NCBI RefSeq assembly: GCF_001612985.1
Contig: NZ_BDBM01000034.1
Span: 32,095-96,094, forward strand
Length of the DNA stretch: 64,000 nt
Direction of reading: 5' to 3'
From: Nocardia gamkensis NBRC 108242
GTDB lineage: Bacteria > Actinomycetota > Actinomycetes > Mycobacteriales > Mycobacteriaceae
Position numbers and translations under genes: made by a program. The notes below the pieces were generated by a model. It was not told the origin of the DNA. It saw only the letters and a list, made by a program, of their open reading frames with translations, and did not search any database. Of the stretch, positions 50,705 through 59,086 are shown piece by piece. Within the stretch, counting starts at the first letter, position 1. Each line of letters begins with the position of its first letter.

Positions 50705-52603
50705 TCAGCGCTGCCCGCGACCGGCCGAGGTGCTCGGTCGGGCGGCCGCATCGCCGGGGCGGCCGGGCTTCGCGGGTGACTCGGTCTCGCTCGGTCGGGG
50801 GGTACTCGCGGTGCCCGTGGCCGTCGGTTCCACTGCCCCGGTACTCGTCGGCGAGGTGCCCGACCCCCCGGCACTCTGCTCCGGCGCACCCGTTGCCGTG
50901 GCGTCCGGCGCCGGGCCTCGGCCGGTCGAGGCGCTGCCCGTCGGCCTGCTCCCTGTCGCGGCGTCCTGTTCCGGCGCGCCCGATGCCATGCTGTCCTGCG
51001 TCGGCGTTCTCCTTGTCGAGGCGCTATGCGTCGACGTTCTGGTCGCATCGGTGTCGTGTTCCGGCGTGCTGCTGCTCCGCGCCGGTCTGCTCGCCGCCGT
51101 GGCGCCGGGTGTGGACGTGCTCGATGCACGAGGGCCCTGCTCCGGCACGTCCGAAGCCATGCCGCTCCGCGACGGTTTTCTCGCTGTCGAGGGGTGGGGC
51201 GATGTGCTCCCGGTAGCCGGGTTACGTTCCGGCGCCGCTGCTGCCGTCGAGCCGGCCTGCGCACCGGGTTCGGGCGCACGCGTGGGTAACCGGGCCGCGA
51301 CCCGGAAACCGCCGCTGGGGCGTGGACCGGCGGTGAGAGCGCCGCCGAGTGCGTGGGTGCGCTCGCGCATGCCGATGATGCCGTTGCCGCCGCCGGTGCC
51401 GGAACGCGCGGGGGTACTGGTGGGGCGGGTGTTGTCGACGGTGATGTCGACCGAGTCCGGGGTGTAGCGGACGGTCACCGTGGCGTCGGCGCCCGGGGCG
51501 TGCCGGAGCACGTTCGTCAGTGACTCCTGGACGATCCGCGCCGCCGCCACGTCGATCACGCTGGGCAGCTGTTGCGGGGTGCCGAGCACTCGGGTGCCGA
51601 CCGTCAGGCCGGTGGTGCGCGGACGCAGCAGCAGATCGTCCAGGTCGCTGATGCTCGGAGCGGGCGCACGAGGTGCGGGAGGCGGCTCGGCCGCTGTCGC
51701 CGAAGCCTGCTCGAGGTCGTCGTCGCGATTCGAATCCTGCTCGGCCGCAGCGGAATTGCGGTCTTTGCGGGCGGCGCGGCGAGGCCGTCGGCGACCGGTC
51801 TCCTCCGCGTCGGCCGTGGACGGTTGCTCGTCGGGCGCGGCGGTGGCGGTTCCGGAGCGGATCGTGTGCAGGAGCGCGTGCACCTCGGCGAGTGCGTCGC
51901 GACTGGCGTTCTTGATCGCCGTGAGCGCTGTTTCCGCCTGCTCCGGACGTTTGTCGAGCAATTCCAGCGCCACCGAGGATTGCACGTTGATCATCGACAG
52001 ACTGTGCGCCAGCACGTCGTGCAACTCGCGCGCGATGGCGAGGCGCTCCTCGCTGGCGCGCCGCTCGCGCTGCGCTTCCTCGTCCCGGCGCGCTGACTCG
52101 GCGCGCTGCCTGCGGGCGACGAGGACGGCCTTGCGCTGCCGGATTCCTTCGGCCACCAGCAGCAGTATCGTCAGCCACGCCATCAGCGCGAAGACCTGCC
52201 ACAGGTTGGCGGGGTGACCAAGCTGCGCGGGCAGCGGCCAGACCAGCGCCAGATACCCGAGCGGGACGAGCGGGTAAGTCCACCACCGTGATCCGCTGCT
52301 CGCGGCGGTCAAGAAGGCGACGACCAGCGAGACGAAGATCGGCCCGTACCCGTAGCCGCGCAGGAAATAGGCGAGACACACGGCGAGGACGACGATCAGC
52401 ACGGGCAGCGGCTGCGCCCGGCGCCGGATCAGCGCCGCGGGACCGGCCAGCAGCAGCAGGTAACCGAGCACGTCGAGCGAGTGCACCCCGGTCTGCCGCA
52501 TGTTCGCGAAGGTGCCCCCGACCACCTGAACCGCGGCCACGACGAGCGCGACTCCCCAGTCCAAGCCGACCGAGCTTCGATCCGTAATCCCTGCCACCCG
52601 CAC
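50705..52603 (-). CDS. Sensor histidine kinase (HisKA_3) with long low-complexity tail
   Basis: 632 residues. Four to six membrane segments span about 15-150. The phospho-acceptor H195 lies in ARELHDVLAHSLS. A charged, Ala/Pro/Arg-rich insert of about 65 residues separates it from the HATPase (ESLTNVLRHAPGA, GNGIIGMRERTHALGG). After the HATPase, residues about 443-632 are Ser/Thr/Ala/Pro-rich with repeated A-P-E-Q motifs, very unusual for this family. Start is GTG 52603, six bases after TAGGCT, so probably leaderless. Confidence 0.88.
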   Translation of the reverse strand: MRVAGITDRSSVGLDWGVALVVAAVQVVGGTFANMRQTGVHSLDVLGYLLLLAGPAALIRRRAQPLPVLIVVLAVCLAYFLRGYGYGPIFVSLVVAFLTAASSGSRWWTYPLVPLGYLALVWPLPAQLGHPANLWQVFALMAWLTILLLVAEGIRQRKAVLVARRQRAESARRDEEAQRERRASEERLAIARELHDVLAHSLSMINVQSSVALELLDKRPEQAETALTAIKNASRDALAEVHALLHTIRSGTATAAPDEQPSTADAEETGRRRPRRAARKDRNSAAAEQDSNRDDDLEQASATAAEPPPAPRAPAPSISDLDDLLLRPRTTGLTVGTRVLGTPQQLPSVIDVAAARIVQESLTNVLRHAPGADATVTVRYTPDSVDITVDNTRPTSTPARSGTGGGNGIIGMRERTHALGGALTAGPRPSGGFRVAARLPTRAPEPGAQAGSTAAAAPERNPATGSTSPHPSTARKPSRSGMASDVPEQGPRASSTSTPGATAASRPARSSSTPEHDTDATRTSTHSASTRRTPTQDSMASGAPEQDAATGSRPTGSASTGRGPAPDATATGAPEQSAGGSGTSPTSTGAVEPTATGTASTPRPSETESPAKPGRPGDAAARPSTSAGRGQR

Positions 52604-52662
52604 CCACGTAGCCTATGCGGCTCGGTCACGATTCGACGTCCGCCTGGCAACGTATTTCGGGA

Positions 52663-52685
52663 GAATTGCACCGATTCGGCAATTC
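52663..52685. promoter_or_regulatory. Inverted repeat between histidine kinase and ABC genes
   Basis: GAATTGC (52663-52669) and GCAATTC (52679-52685) with a 9-bp spacer. It sits in the 180-bp divergent promoter region and is a candidate site for the response regulator. Confidence 0.4.
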
Positions 52686-52783
52686 GCCGCACCGTGAGCG
52701 GTCGGCCGTCGTCCTGGTTACGTATGCCGACCATCGCCCGGCGGCGGATGTCCGCACCGGGGGCGGCGGCGGATTCTCGGTGC

Positions 52784-53686
52784 ATGACAGATTCGATCGT
52801 GGTCACCCGAGGGCTGACCAAGCGCTACGGCCAGCACACCGCTGTCGACGATGTGAGCATGACCGTCGCGTCCGGCGAGATCTACGGCTTTCTCGGCCCG
52901 AACGGCGCGGGTAAGACCACCACCCTGCGCATGTTGGCCGGGCTGATCCGTCCCACCGAGGGCACGGCCACCGTCGCGGGGCATCGTCCCGGCGATCCCG
53001 CGGTGGTTCGCCGGGTCGGCGTGCTCATAGAAGGTCCCGGCTTCTACCCCTACCTCTCCGGCCGGGACAACCTGCGCGTGCTCGCCGAGTATCGCGGGCT
53101 CGGCCGGCCGGAGGTCGACGGCGCGCTCGAACGAGTCGGGCTGGCGGGCCGCGGCGAGGACAAGTACCGCACCTACTCGCTCGGCATGAAACAGCGCCTC
53201 GGTGTGGGCGCCGCCTTGCTCGGCAGCCCCGACCTGCTCGTTCTGGACGAGCCGACCAATGGCCTCGATCCCGCCGGAATGGCCGAGATGCGGGAGCTGA
53301 TCACCGCTTTGGCGGCCGAGGGGCACACGGTACTGCTGTCGAGCCACATGCTCAGTGAAGTCCAGGCGATTTGCGACCGGGTCGGCGTGATCTCGCAGGG
53401 CAGGCTGCTCACCGAAGCGACGGTCGCGCAGTTGCGCGGAGGTTCGGCACTGGTGCTGCGGGCCGACCCGCTGGAGGTGGCCCTGCCCGCGGTGCGACGG
53501 CTGGTGGGCGAACGTTCGGCGCTGCTGACCGCGAGCGGTATCCGGATCGAGTCGGACGCCGTCACCGCGCCCGCCGTTGCGCGTGCGGTCGTGGCGTCGG
53601 GAGCGGACCTGCTCGAACTACGGGTCGAAGAGAAGTCCCTGGAGGAAGTGTTCTTCGAGATGACGCGATGGGAGGCCGCGCGATGA
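52784..53686 (+). CDS. ABC transporter ATP-binding protein
   Basis: 300 residues. Walker A GPNGAGKTTT, signature YSLGMKQRLGVG, Walker B LLVLDEPTNGLDP and the switch histidine in LLSSHMLSEV are all present. It belongs to the DrrA/CcmA-like export group, with a C-terminal extension ending VEEKSLEEVFFEMT. GATTCT six bases before the ATG suggests a leaderless start. With the next gene it forms an exporter; the substrate is unknown, but a lantibiotic- or drug-type efflux system behind a two-component sensor is common. Confidence 0.93.
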   Translation: MTDSIVVTRGLTKRYGQHTAVDDVSMTVASGEIYGFLGPNGAGKTTTLRMLAGLIRPTEGTATVAGHRPGDPAVVRRVGVLIEGPGFYPYLSGRDNLRVLAEYRGLGRPEVDGALERVGLAGRGEDKYRTYSLGMKQRLGVGAALLGSPDLLVLDEPTNGLDPAGMAEMRELITALAAEGHTVLLSSHMLSEVQAICDRVGVISQGRLLTEATVAQLRGGSALVLRADPLEVALPAVRRLVGERSALLTASGIRIESDAVTAPAVARAVVASGADLLELRVEEKSLEEVFFEMTRWEAAR

Positions 53687-54546
53687 ACGGCACGCCGATC
53701 CGCGATCTGGTCGCGAGTACGAAAGCCGAAACGCTGCGACTGCGGAAGTGGCCCGCGTTCTGGATCCTTCTCGGCACGTGGCTTCTGCTGAATCTCACGT
53801 TCGCCTATCTGTTCAACTATCTGGCCTACACCTCGGGGGAATCGAGCCGGATGTCCAACGGACTGCCCCGCGAGGCGTTGCTGCGACAGATGTTGCCGGC
53901 CGCGGTGCCCGAAGTGTTCACCCAAGGGATGGCCATGTTCGGCGGCGCGCTGATGCTCATCCTCGGCGCCCTGGCCGTCGGCAGCGGATACGGCTGGGGG
54001 ACCTGGAAGACCGTATTCACCCAGGGGCCTTCGCGGGTGCAGGCGGTCGCCGCCGTGGTGGTGAGTCTCGCCGGCGTGGTGGTGGCGTTGGTGTGCACGG
54101 CGTTCGTGGTAGACCTCTCCGTCGCCGCGCTGATCGCGGCTTTCCAGTCGCAGTCGCTCGCGCTGCCGGGGCTGGGCCGGTCGATGCTCGGAATCCTCAC
54201 CGGCGTACTGATTCTCGGTATGTGGACGCTGGCGGGCGCGCTGATCGGTGCGGTCGCCCGTGGGCCCGCGCTCGCGGTGGGGCTCGGCTTGGTCTGGGTG
54301 CTGGTGGTGGAGAACCTGTTGCGCGGCGTCGCCGCGATCTTCGCGCCGATCGAGGTGATCACCGATCATCTGCCCGGCACCGCCGCGGGATCGCTGGTGG
54401 GGGCGATGCGCACCGTGGACGGGCCCGCCACGCCCGGTGTGTCGCAGGTGCTTTCGCGGTCCGAATCGGTGGTCGTGCTGGTCGTCTACGTGGTGCTGTT
54501 CGCGGCCTGCACGATCTGGCTGATGCGCGAACGCGACCTGGTGTGA
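53683..54546 (+). CDS. ABC transporter permease
   Basis: 287 residues with six membrane segments. ATG overlaps the ATPase stop (ATGA), so the two are coupled. The layout (TM1, large loop, then five helices, GYGWGTWKTVFTQG after TM2) is typical of ABC-2 type permeases such as those for bacitracin- or lantibiotic-type export. Confidence 0.88.
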   Translation: MNGTPIRDLVASTKAETLRLRKWPAFWILLGTWLLLNLTFAYLFNYLAYTSGESSRMSNGLPREALLRQMLPAAVPEVFTQGMAMFGGALMLILGALAVGSGYGWGTWKTVFTQGPSRVQAVAAVVVSLAGVVVALVCTAFVVDLSVAALIAAFQSQSLALPGLGRSMLGILTGVLILGMWTLAGALIGAVARGPALAVGLGLVWVLVVENLLRGVAAIFAPIEVITDHLPGTAAGSLVGAMRTVDGPATPGVSQVLSRSESVVVLVVYVVLFAACTIWLMRERDLV

Positions 54547-54560
54547 GTTACCAGAGGGGT

Positions 54561-54595
54561 GAAACCGCTGGTGGGCGCGGTCCACCGGCGGTTTC
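54561..54595. terminator. Bidirectional terminator between permease and TetR genes
   Basis: GAAACCGCTGGTGG (54561-54574) pairs with CCACCGGCGGTTTC (54582-54595), one mismatch, 7-nt loop, between two convergent stops. Confidence 0.7.
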
Positions 54596-54609
54596 CGCCG
54601 CCGGCATGC

Positions 54610-55218
54610 TCACCCGGCCCCCAGAACGGTTTCCGCGATCACCCGAAGCGCGCCGGTGATCTGTTCGGAAGTCAAGCCGCGTTCGCGCTGCTGCCGATAG
54701 ACCTCGGCGGCCAAGGGTGCGAGGAGCGGGTCGACCATCGCGTCCGGCTCGCGAAACCCCGCCGCCGACAACAGGGCTCGCACGTGTGCGTACCAGAATC
54801 CGTAAGCCCCGGTGGCGAAGCGAGCTCCGCCGATCTCGGCGCCGAGCACGAGATGCGCGTGCGCGTCCAGCAATTCGACCATCGCGGAGTAGAACGCGGC
54901 CAGCCGCTGCGCCGCGGGAGCTCCGGGGCCGAGCGGCGGCGGACCGGAGAGCAGTTTCGCTTGCAGTGCCCGCTCGTGTTCGTCCAGCAGGGCCACCGCG
55001 ACCGAGTTGGTGTCCGGATAACGCCGATACAGGGTGCCTCGGCCGACACCGGCGGCCTTCGCGATGTCGTCCATCGTGACCGTGCGGGGGTCGCGGGTGG
55101 CGAACAATTCCGCGGCGGCGGCGAGCACTTTGGCCCGGTTGCGGGCAGCATCCGCTCGTTCGGGCGCCGCCGACCGGCCCGGCATGGCACCGGCGAGCAG
55201 GTCGGATCGGGGTTCCAT
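54610..55218 (-). CDS. TetR-family transcriptional regulator
   Basis: 202 residues. The N-terminal helix-turn-helix is TMDDIAKAAGVGRGTLYRRYP; the C-terminal ligand domain is unassigned. It is divergent from the azoreductase gene, and two 13-bp GGAC-type palindromes lie between them. It most likely represses the azoreductase-SMR operon and itself. Confidence 0.9.
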   Translation of the reverse strand: MEPRSDLLAGAMPGRSAAPERADAARNRAKVLAAAAELFATRDPRTVTMDDIAKAAGVGRGTLYRRYPDTNSVAVALLDEHERALQAKLLSGPPPLGPGAPAAQRLAAFYSAMVELLDAHAHLVLGAEIGGARFATGAYGFWYAHVRALLSAAGFREPDAMVDPLLAPLAAEVYRQQRERGLTSEQITGALRVIAETVLGAG

Positions 55219-55248
55219 GCCGCGACTCTAGCCGATCCGGCAACAACT

Positions 55249-55306
55249 GGACAATATGTCCGGATAGCTCCTATGGTGGAGGTCGATGAAATCGGACGTT
55301 GTGTCC
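55249..55306. promoter_or_regulatory. Two candidate TetR operators
   Basis: GGACA-ATA-TGTCC (55249-55261) and GGACG-TTG-TGTCC (55294-55306), centres 45 bp apart, lie in the 108 bp between the divergent tetR-type and azoreductase genes. Confidence 0.6.
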
Positions 55307-55326
55307 ACTTATTCGGAGGTTGGATC

Positions 55327-55974
55327 ATGAGCACGCTGTTGCACCTCGACGCCAGCGCCCGGCGGCAGTCGATCAGCCGGGAGCTGAGCGCGGCATTCGC
55401 CGACGCGTGGCGCGCACGCCATCCGGATGGTGGCTACCGCTACCGCGACCTCGCGGCCGAGCCGGTGCCGTTCATCGGGGCGGCGTGGACCGAGCTGTGC
55501 GACGCCGTGCTCGCCCTGCCGAGCACCGACCCGGAACGGCTCGGTGAATTGGTGCGGACCCCGGAGCAGGCCGCCGCGTGGAAGATCATCGAGCCGCTAC
55601 TGGCCGAATTGCTCGCGGCGGACGTGATCCTGATCGGCACCCCGATGTACAACTACTCGATCCCGGCTTCGCTCAAAGCATGGCTGGACCAGGTGACCTT
55701 TCCGCGCATGTCGCTGGGGCACCGAAGGTTCGTCGTGGCGAGCGCCCGCGGCGGCGCATACTCCCCGGGCGCTCCGAAAGCGGCCTACGACTATCAGGAG
55801 CGCTTCCTGCGCGACTTCTTCGCGGGTCATTTCGCCGTGTCCGACACCGTGTTCGTGCATGCGGAATTAGCCAACTCCCGCCAAGACCCGGCTTTGGCAC
55901 ACAGGCGCGCCGAGCACGACACGTCCTACGCCCGCGCTACGGCCGCCGTGCGCGCTCTGGCCGGGGAGTACTGA
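55327..55974 (+). CDS. FMN-dependent NADH-azoreductase (flavodoxin-like)
   Basis: 215 residues. LLHLDASARRQSISREL is the FMN phosphate loop; GTPMYNYSIPASLKAWLDQV is the family signature. It reduces quinones or azo compounds. GGAGG seven bases before the ATG. Followed after one base by the SMR gene, so detoxifying reduction and efflux are co-expressed. Confidence 0.9.
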   Translation: MSTLLHLDASARRQSISRELSAAFADAWRARHPDGGYRYRDLAAEPVPFIGAAWTELCDAVLALPSTDPERLGELVRTPEQAAAWKIIEPLLAELLAADVILIGTPMYNYSIPASLKAWLDQVTFPRMSLGHRRFVVASARGGAYSPGAPKAAYDYQERFLRDFFAGHFAVSDTVFVHAELANSRQDPALAHRRAEHDTSYARATAAVRALAGEY

Positions 55975-55975
55975 G

Positions 55976-56296
55976 GTGAACTGGGTAGTTCTCGCCGTCG
56001 CCGGGCTGGTGGAGATCGTCTGGTCGCAGAGCATCAAACCGACCGAGAATTTCACCAGACTCGTTCCGACGCTGGTCTGCGTCGTTCTCGGTGTCACGGC
56101 CGTGTACCTGCTGTCGCGCGCCATGCAGACGTTGCCGGTCGGCACCGCCTACGCGGTGTTCACCGGCATCGGCGCGCTCGGCGCGATCACCCTCGGCATC
56201 GTGGTCCACAAGGACCCGCTCAGCGCGGGCCGGCTCCTGGCGCTCGCGTTGATCCTCGGCGGCATCGTGCTGGCCAGAGTCACGAACCCGGAGTGA
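55976..56296 (+). CDS. SMR-family transporter (SugE/Gdx-like)
   Basis: 106 residues, four helices. The essential glutamate is E13 with W16 (GLVEIVW), and PVGTAYAVFTGIGALGA is the third-helix signature. These resemble SugE/guanidinium exporters more than EmrE; a tryptophan usual in helix 3 is Phe here. Single SMR proteins of this type work as homodimers. The GTG start is one base after the azoreductase stop region, with GGAG seven bases upstream. Confidence 0.88.
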   Translation: MNWVVLAVAGLVEIVWSQSIKPTENFTRLVPTLVCVVLGVTAVYLLSRAMQTLPVGTAYAVFTGIGALGAITLGIVVHKDPLSAGRLLALALILGGIVLARVTNPE

Positions 56297-56460
56297 GGCC
56301 ATCGTCGACGGCGCGGAATCGCCTGAGCGTCCGTGGTTTACCGGCGGGGAGTGCGCGGTGCGCCGCGGCGAACGCGATCGGCGAACCGGTGGGCCGGGGC
56401 GTGTCCGCCGGGGTAGGTTTCGTGCTGAATCGTCAAACGATCATCGGCGAAAGGACCGTG

Positions 56461-56901
56461 ATGCCCACACGTACCGCGCGTACCGCCTGGACCGGCACCC
56501 TTCAGGAGGGTTCGGGACAGGTCGAACTGGCCAGTTCAGGGGTCGGTAAGTACGACGTGTCGTTCCCCAAGCGTTCCGCCGAGGAGGCCGACGGCACCAC
56601 CAGTCCGGAGGAACTGATCGCGGCCGCGCACTCCTCCTGCTACGCGATGGCGCTGTCGGCGCAGATCGGCAACGCGGGCGGGACCCCGGAGAACCTGGAC
56701 GTCACCGCCGACGTGACCCTCGGTCCCGACCCGGCGGGCGGCTTCCGGATCACCGGGATCGCGCTGACCGTCCGCGGTCGCGTCTCGGGCATCGACGCCG
56801 ACGCCTTCCAGGCCGCCGCCGAGGCCGCCAAGGCGGGCTGCCCCGTCAGCAAGGCCCTCGCCGGCGTCGACCACATCACCCTGGACGCGGCTCTCGCCTA
56901 G
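56461..56901 (+). CDS. OsmC-family peroxiredoxin
   Basis: 146 residues. The two redox cysteines are C60 (AAHSSCYAMAL) and C127 (KAGCPVSKAL), as in OsmC hydroperoxide reductases. SPEELIAAAHSSC is the family signature. AAAGGA five bases before the ATG. It protects from organic hydroperoxides. Monocistronic with a following terminator. Confidence 0.93.
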   Translation: MPTRTARTAWTGTLQEGSGQVELASSGVGKYDVSFPKRSAEEADGTTSPEELIAAAHSSCYAMALSAQIGNAGGTPENLDVTADVTLGPDPAGGFRITGIALTVRGRVSGIDADAFQAAAEAAKAGCPVSKALAGVDHITLDAALA

Positions 56902-56910
56902 TGCCACCGC

Positions 56911-56947
56911 TTCGCGCCCCGCATCCTCGACGGAAGCGGGGCGCGAA
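56911..56947. terminator. Terminator between osmC-type gene and membrane protein gene
   Basis: TTCGCGCCCCGC (56911-56922) and GCGGGGCGCGAA (56936-56947), a perfect 12-bp stem with a 13-nt loop between convergent genes. Confidence 0.7.
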
Positions 56948-56956
56948 ACGCGCGTG

Positions 56957-57439
56957 TCAGCGCTTGCGAAAGTAGTGGCGGGCGTGGCGGGTGTAGAGCG
57001 CGGGGACGGCGACCAGCACGGCGAAGACGTGGACGGTGCGGAGGGCGGCCAGTAGCAGGGATGCGGGACCGGCGTCCCGGACGAGGTCGCGCAGTTCGTT
57101 CGCCGACATGGCCGCGGCGAGCGGCTCGATGATCAGTGACAACAGGCCGAACCCGCCGATGCCGACGGTGATCAGCAGGCGGGCCCAGCGGTCGCCGTAG
57201 GTCATGCGCACCGCGACGACCAGCACCAGAACGTAGATCGCCGTGCGCACCACCGACCCGGTGGCCAGGCTCGCCGTGTCGGTTCCCGGGAAGGCCCGGA
57301 CGGCCCGCATGATGGCCTCGGCGGCGCCCGCGAGCACAGCGACGGTCAGAGCGACGAACGCGACGCGGACGGCGCGCGGCGGGCCGGCGGAATGGACGCG
57401 CGGCGATACGGGCCAGACGGAAAAGGCAGTGCCGGTCAT
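56957..57439 (-). CDS. Hypothetical four-helix membrane protein
   Basis: 160 residues with membrane segments near 25-45, 62-80, 86-105 and 128-150. The C-terminus is basic (YTRHARHYFRKR), so it is probably cytoplasmic. No family recognised. It is 35 bp downstream of cbtA on the same strand and may be transcribed with it. Confidence 0.65.
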   Translation of the reverse strand: MTGTAFSVWPVSPRVHSAGPPRAVRVAFVALTVAVLAGAAEAIMRAVRAFPGTDTASLATGSVVRTAIYVLVLVVAVRMTYGDRWARLLITVGIGGFGLLSLIIEPLAAAMSANELRDLVRDAGPASLLLAALRTVHVFAVLVAVPALYTRHARHYFRKR

Positions 57440-57474
57440 GGGACCGACACTGCCTCAGTGCTTCCGGACGCGAA

Positions 57475-58266
57475 TCACCCCGCGGTAGCGGCGGCCACCG
57501 CTACCGGAGTATCGGTGCGGGTCGCGAACTCGGTGAGCGCCGCGAAGCCGAGGCCGAGACAGGTCCACAGGGTCGCCGTCTCGGCCAGCGACGCCACCCG
57601 GAACTGCCACAGCAGGGTGGCCGGGAAGTCCGCGCTCACCTCGTTCACGCCGGGAAGCAGGACGTAACCGAGCGCCGTCACCAGGACGAACGCCGCGACA
57701 CCGCCGATCAGGCGGTACGTGGGAAGTTGCGCGCGCAGCGCGGTGAACGCCGCGACCGCCGCGCCGACGGCCACCAGGCCCAGCACGACCGCGGCCAGCC
57801 ACAGCAGGGTGCGCTCGTTGATGGTGGCCGGATCACCCACCGCCGGTGGATTCGCCGGATATTTGAAGAACGGCACCGCGACGATCGCGGCCCAGCCCGC
57901 GACGCCGAGCGCCAGGGCGAGCCGTGGGCCGGACAGTGCGGTGTAGCGCCGCGCGAAATGCGCGACCGAGGCGTAGATGGCGCCGAGCGCGAGCCCGGCC
58001 AACCCGAGGGCGAGGAACTGTCCGAACTTCTGGCCGCCGCGGCTCACCAGCGGTTCGTCCTCGTCACCGTGGGAATGCCCGGCTGTCGATTCCGCGTGCT
58101 CGCCATGGGTGTGTCCGGCGGCGGACCCCGCTTCCTCGATCGCGATGGCGGCGTCCACCTTCGGTTCGCCGACGAAGTAACCGACTGTCGCGGCCAGCAG
58201 GCCGGCGATGAGGCCGGCCAGCAGGCCGCGAAGCAGCAGTGTTCGGAGCGAACCGATCAATGGCAC
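57475..58266 (-). CDS. cbtA: CbtA-family cobalt transporter subunit
   Basis: 263 residues, six or so membrane segments, with a His/Glu/Asp-rich loop (HTHGEHAESTAGHSHGDEDE) after the first, a likely metal-collecting segment. It pairs with CbtB, whose gene overlaps it by 10 bp. GTG start. Co-control by the cobalamin riboswitch supports cobalt uptake for B12. Confidence 0.88.
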   Translation of the reverse strand: MPLIGSLRTLLLRGLLAGLIAGLLAATVGYFVGEPKVDAAIAIEEAGSAAGHTHGEHAESTAGHSHGDEDEPLVSRGGQKFGQFLALGLAGLALGAIYASVAHFARRYTALSGPRLALALGVAGWAAIVAVPFFKYPANPPAVGDPATINERTLLWLAAVVLGLVAVGAAVAAFTALRAQLPTYRLIGGVAAFVLVTALGYVLLPGVNEVSADFPATLLWQFRVASLAETATLWTCLGLGFAALTEFATRTDTPVAVAAATAG

Positions 58267-58451
58267 GGGAGCCCCAGCAGGTGGCGTCCGTCGTGCATCA
58301 GCTCATGCAGATACATCCCGCTGCGCGAGATGACACCCTGGTCGAAGCCGACCAGGTAGAGCGTGAGCAATGCGAGAAGAACGACACCGACCGTGACGAG
58401 CACGGCGGCCAGGGAATCGGTTGCCCGGCTGGGTGTATGCGCGATGGCCAT
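58257..58451 (-). CDS. cbtB: CbtB-type cobalt transporter small subunit
   Basis: 64 residues, one membrane helix followed by the His-rich end HELMHDGRHLLGLPCH, the CbtB signature. AAGGAGG lies six bases before the ATG. First gene behind the cobalamin riboswitch. Confidence 0.9.
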   Translation of the reverse strand: MAIAHTPSRATDSLAAVLVTVGVVLLALLTLYLVGFDQGVISRSGMYLHELMHDGRHLLGLPCH

Positions 58452-58489
58452 TCGAGTCCTCCTTGGGATACGCGTCCCGTCCGGTGGTG

Positions 58490-58610
58490 GCGCGACGGTG
58501 CCGGTGTCTGGCTTTCCGGCACCGGACTCGGTGCGTGGAACACAGTGGCGCGACCGCTCCGGAATCTCACCGGAATTACCGCGTCACCCTCGCGTTTGTC
58601 CTTCGAACTG
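58490..58610 (-). promoter_or_regulatory. Cobalamin riboswitch upstream of cbtBA
   Basis: On the leftward transcript the order is GGTGACGCGGTAATTCC, CCGGTGAGATTCCGGAGC, GGTCGCGCCACTGTG and the B12 box AAGCCAGACACCGGC, followed by the GGTGCC arm. These are the conserved J-region and B12-box elements of cobalamin riboswitches, in normal spacing. It should lower cbtBA expression when B12 is plentiful. A pseudoknot arm with the loop near the B12 box was not traced. Confidence 0.9.
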
Positions 58611-58713
58611 TGACACCCGCACACCCCCCGCGTCAACCAGGTCCGGCACGGGCGTACCACGGCGTCGGGCGAGTCGCCGGGCAGGCGGACCTGCCCGGCG
58701 TCGGATGCCGGAC

Positions 58714-59028
58714 TCAGTTCGCGGGCTTGGCCTCGACGTCGAGCACGACCTCGAACTCGAGCAGGGACGCACCCGTCGAGACCGGCTTCTGCCGCTCGCC
58801 CGCGTGCGCCTCGCGTGCGGGCCCGTCCCGCCAGGCCGCGAAGGACTCTTCCGAATCCCACTGGGTGACAACGAAATACCGCTTCTCGCCGGCGACGGGG
58901 CGGAGCAGCTGGAAGCCGAGGAAGCCCGGGGAGCCCTCGACCGCGTGCGCACGGTGGGCGAACCGCTTCTCCAATTCGGGGCCCGCGCCCTCGGGAACCT
59001 CGATCGCGTTGATCTTCACAACAGCCAT
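58714..59028 (-). CDS. mhuD: Heme-degrading monooxygenase MhuD-like
   Basis: 104 residues, an antibiotic-biosynthesis-monooxygenase fold. The heme-site residues of MhuD are conserved: N7 (KINAIEVP), W66 and H75. Overall sequence is close to Rv3592 (FAHRAHAVEGSPGFLGFQLL). It degrades heme to mycobilin and releases iron. Its position next to the Rv3591c-like hydrolase also matches M. tuberculosis. Divergent from that gene. Confidence 0.92.
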   Translation of the reverse strand: MAVVKINAIEVPEGAGPELEKRFAHRAHAVEGSPGFLGFQLLRPVAGEKRYFVVTQWDSEESFAAWRDGPAREAHAGERQKPVSTGASLLEFEVVLDVEAKPAN

Positions 59029-59086
59029 GCGTCCAAGCTAGCGGCTGCGGCCGAGCAGACGCTCGATACCTCGTATTGTCGAGTCG

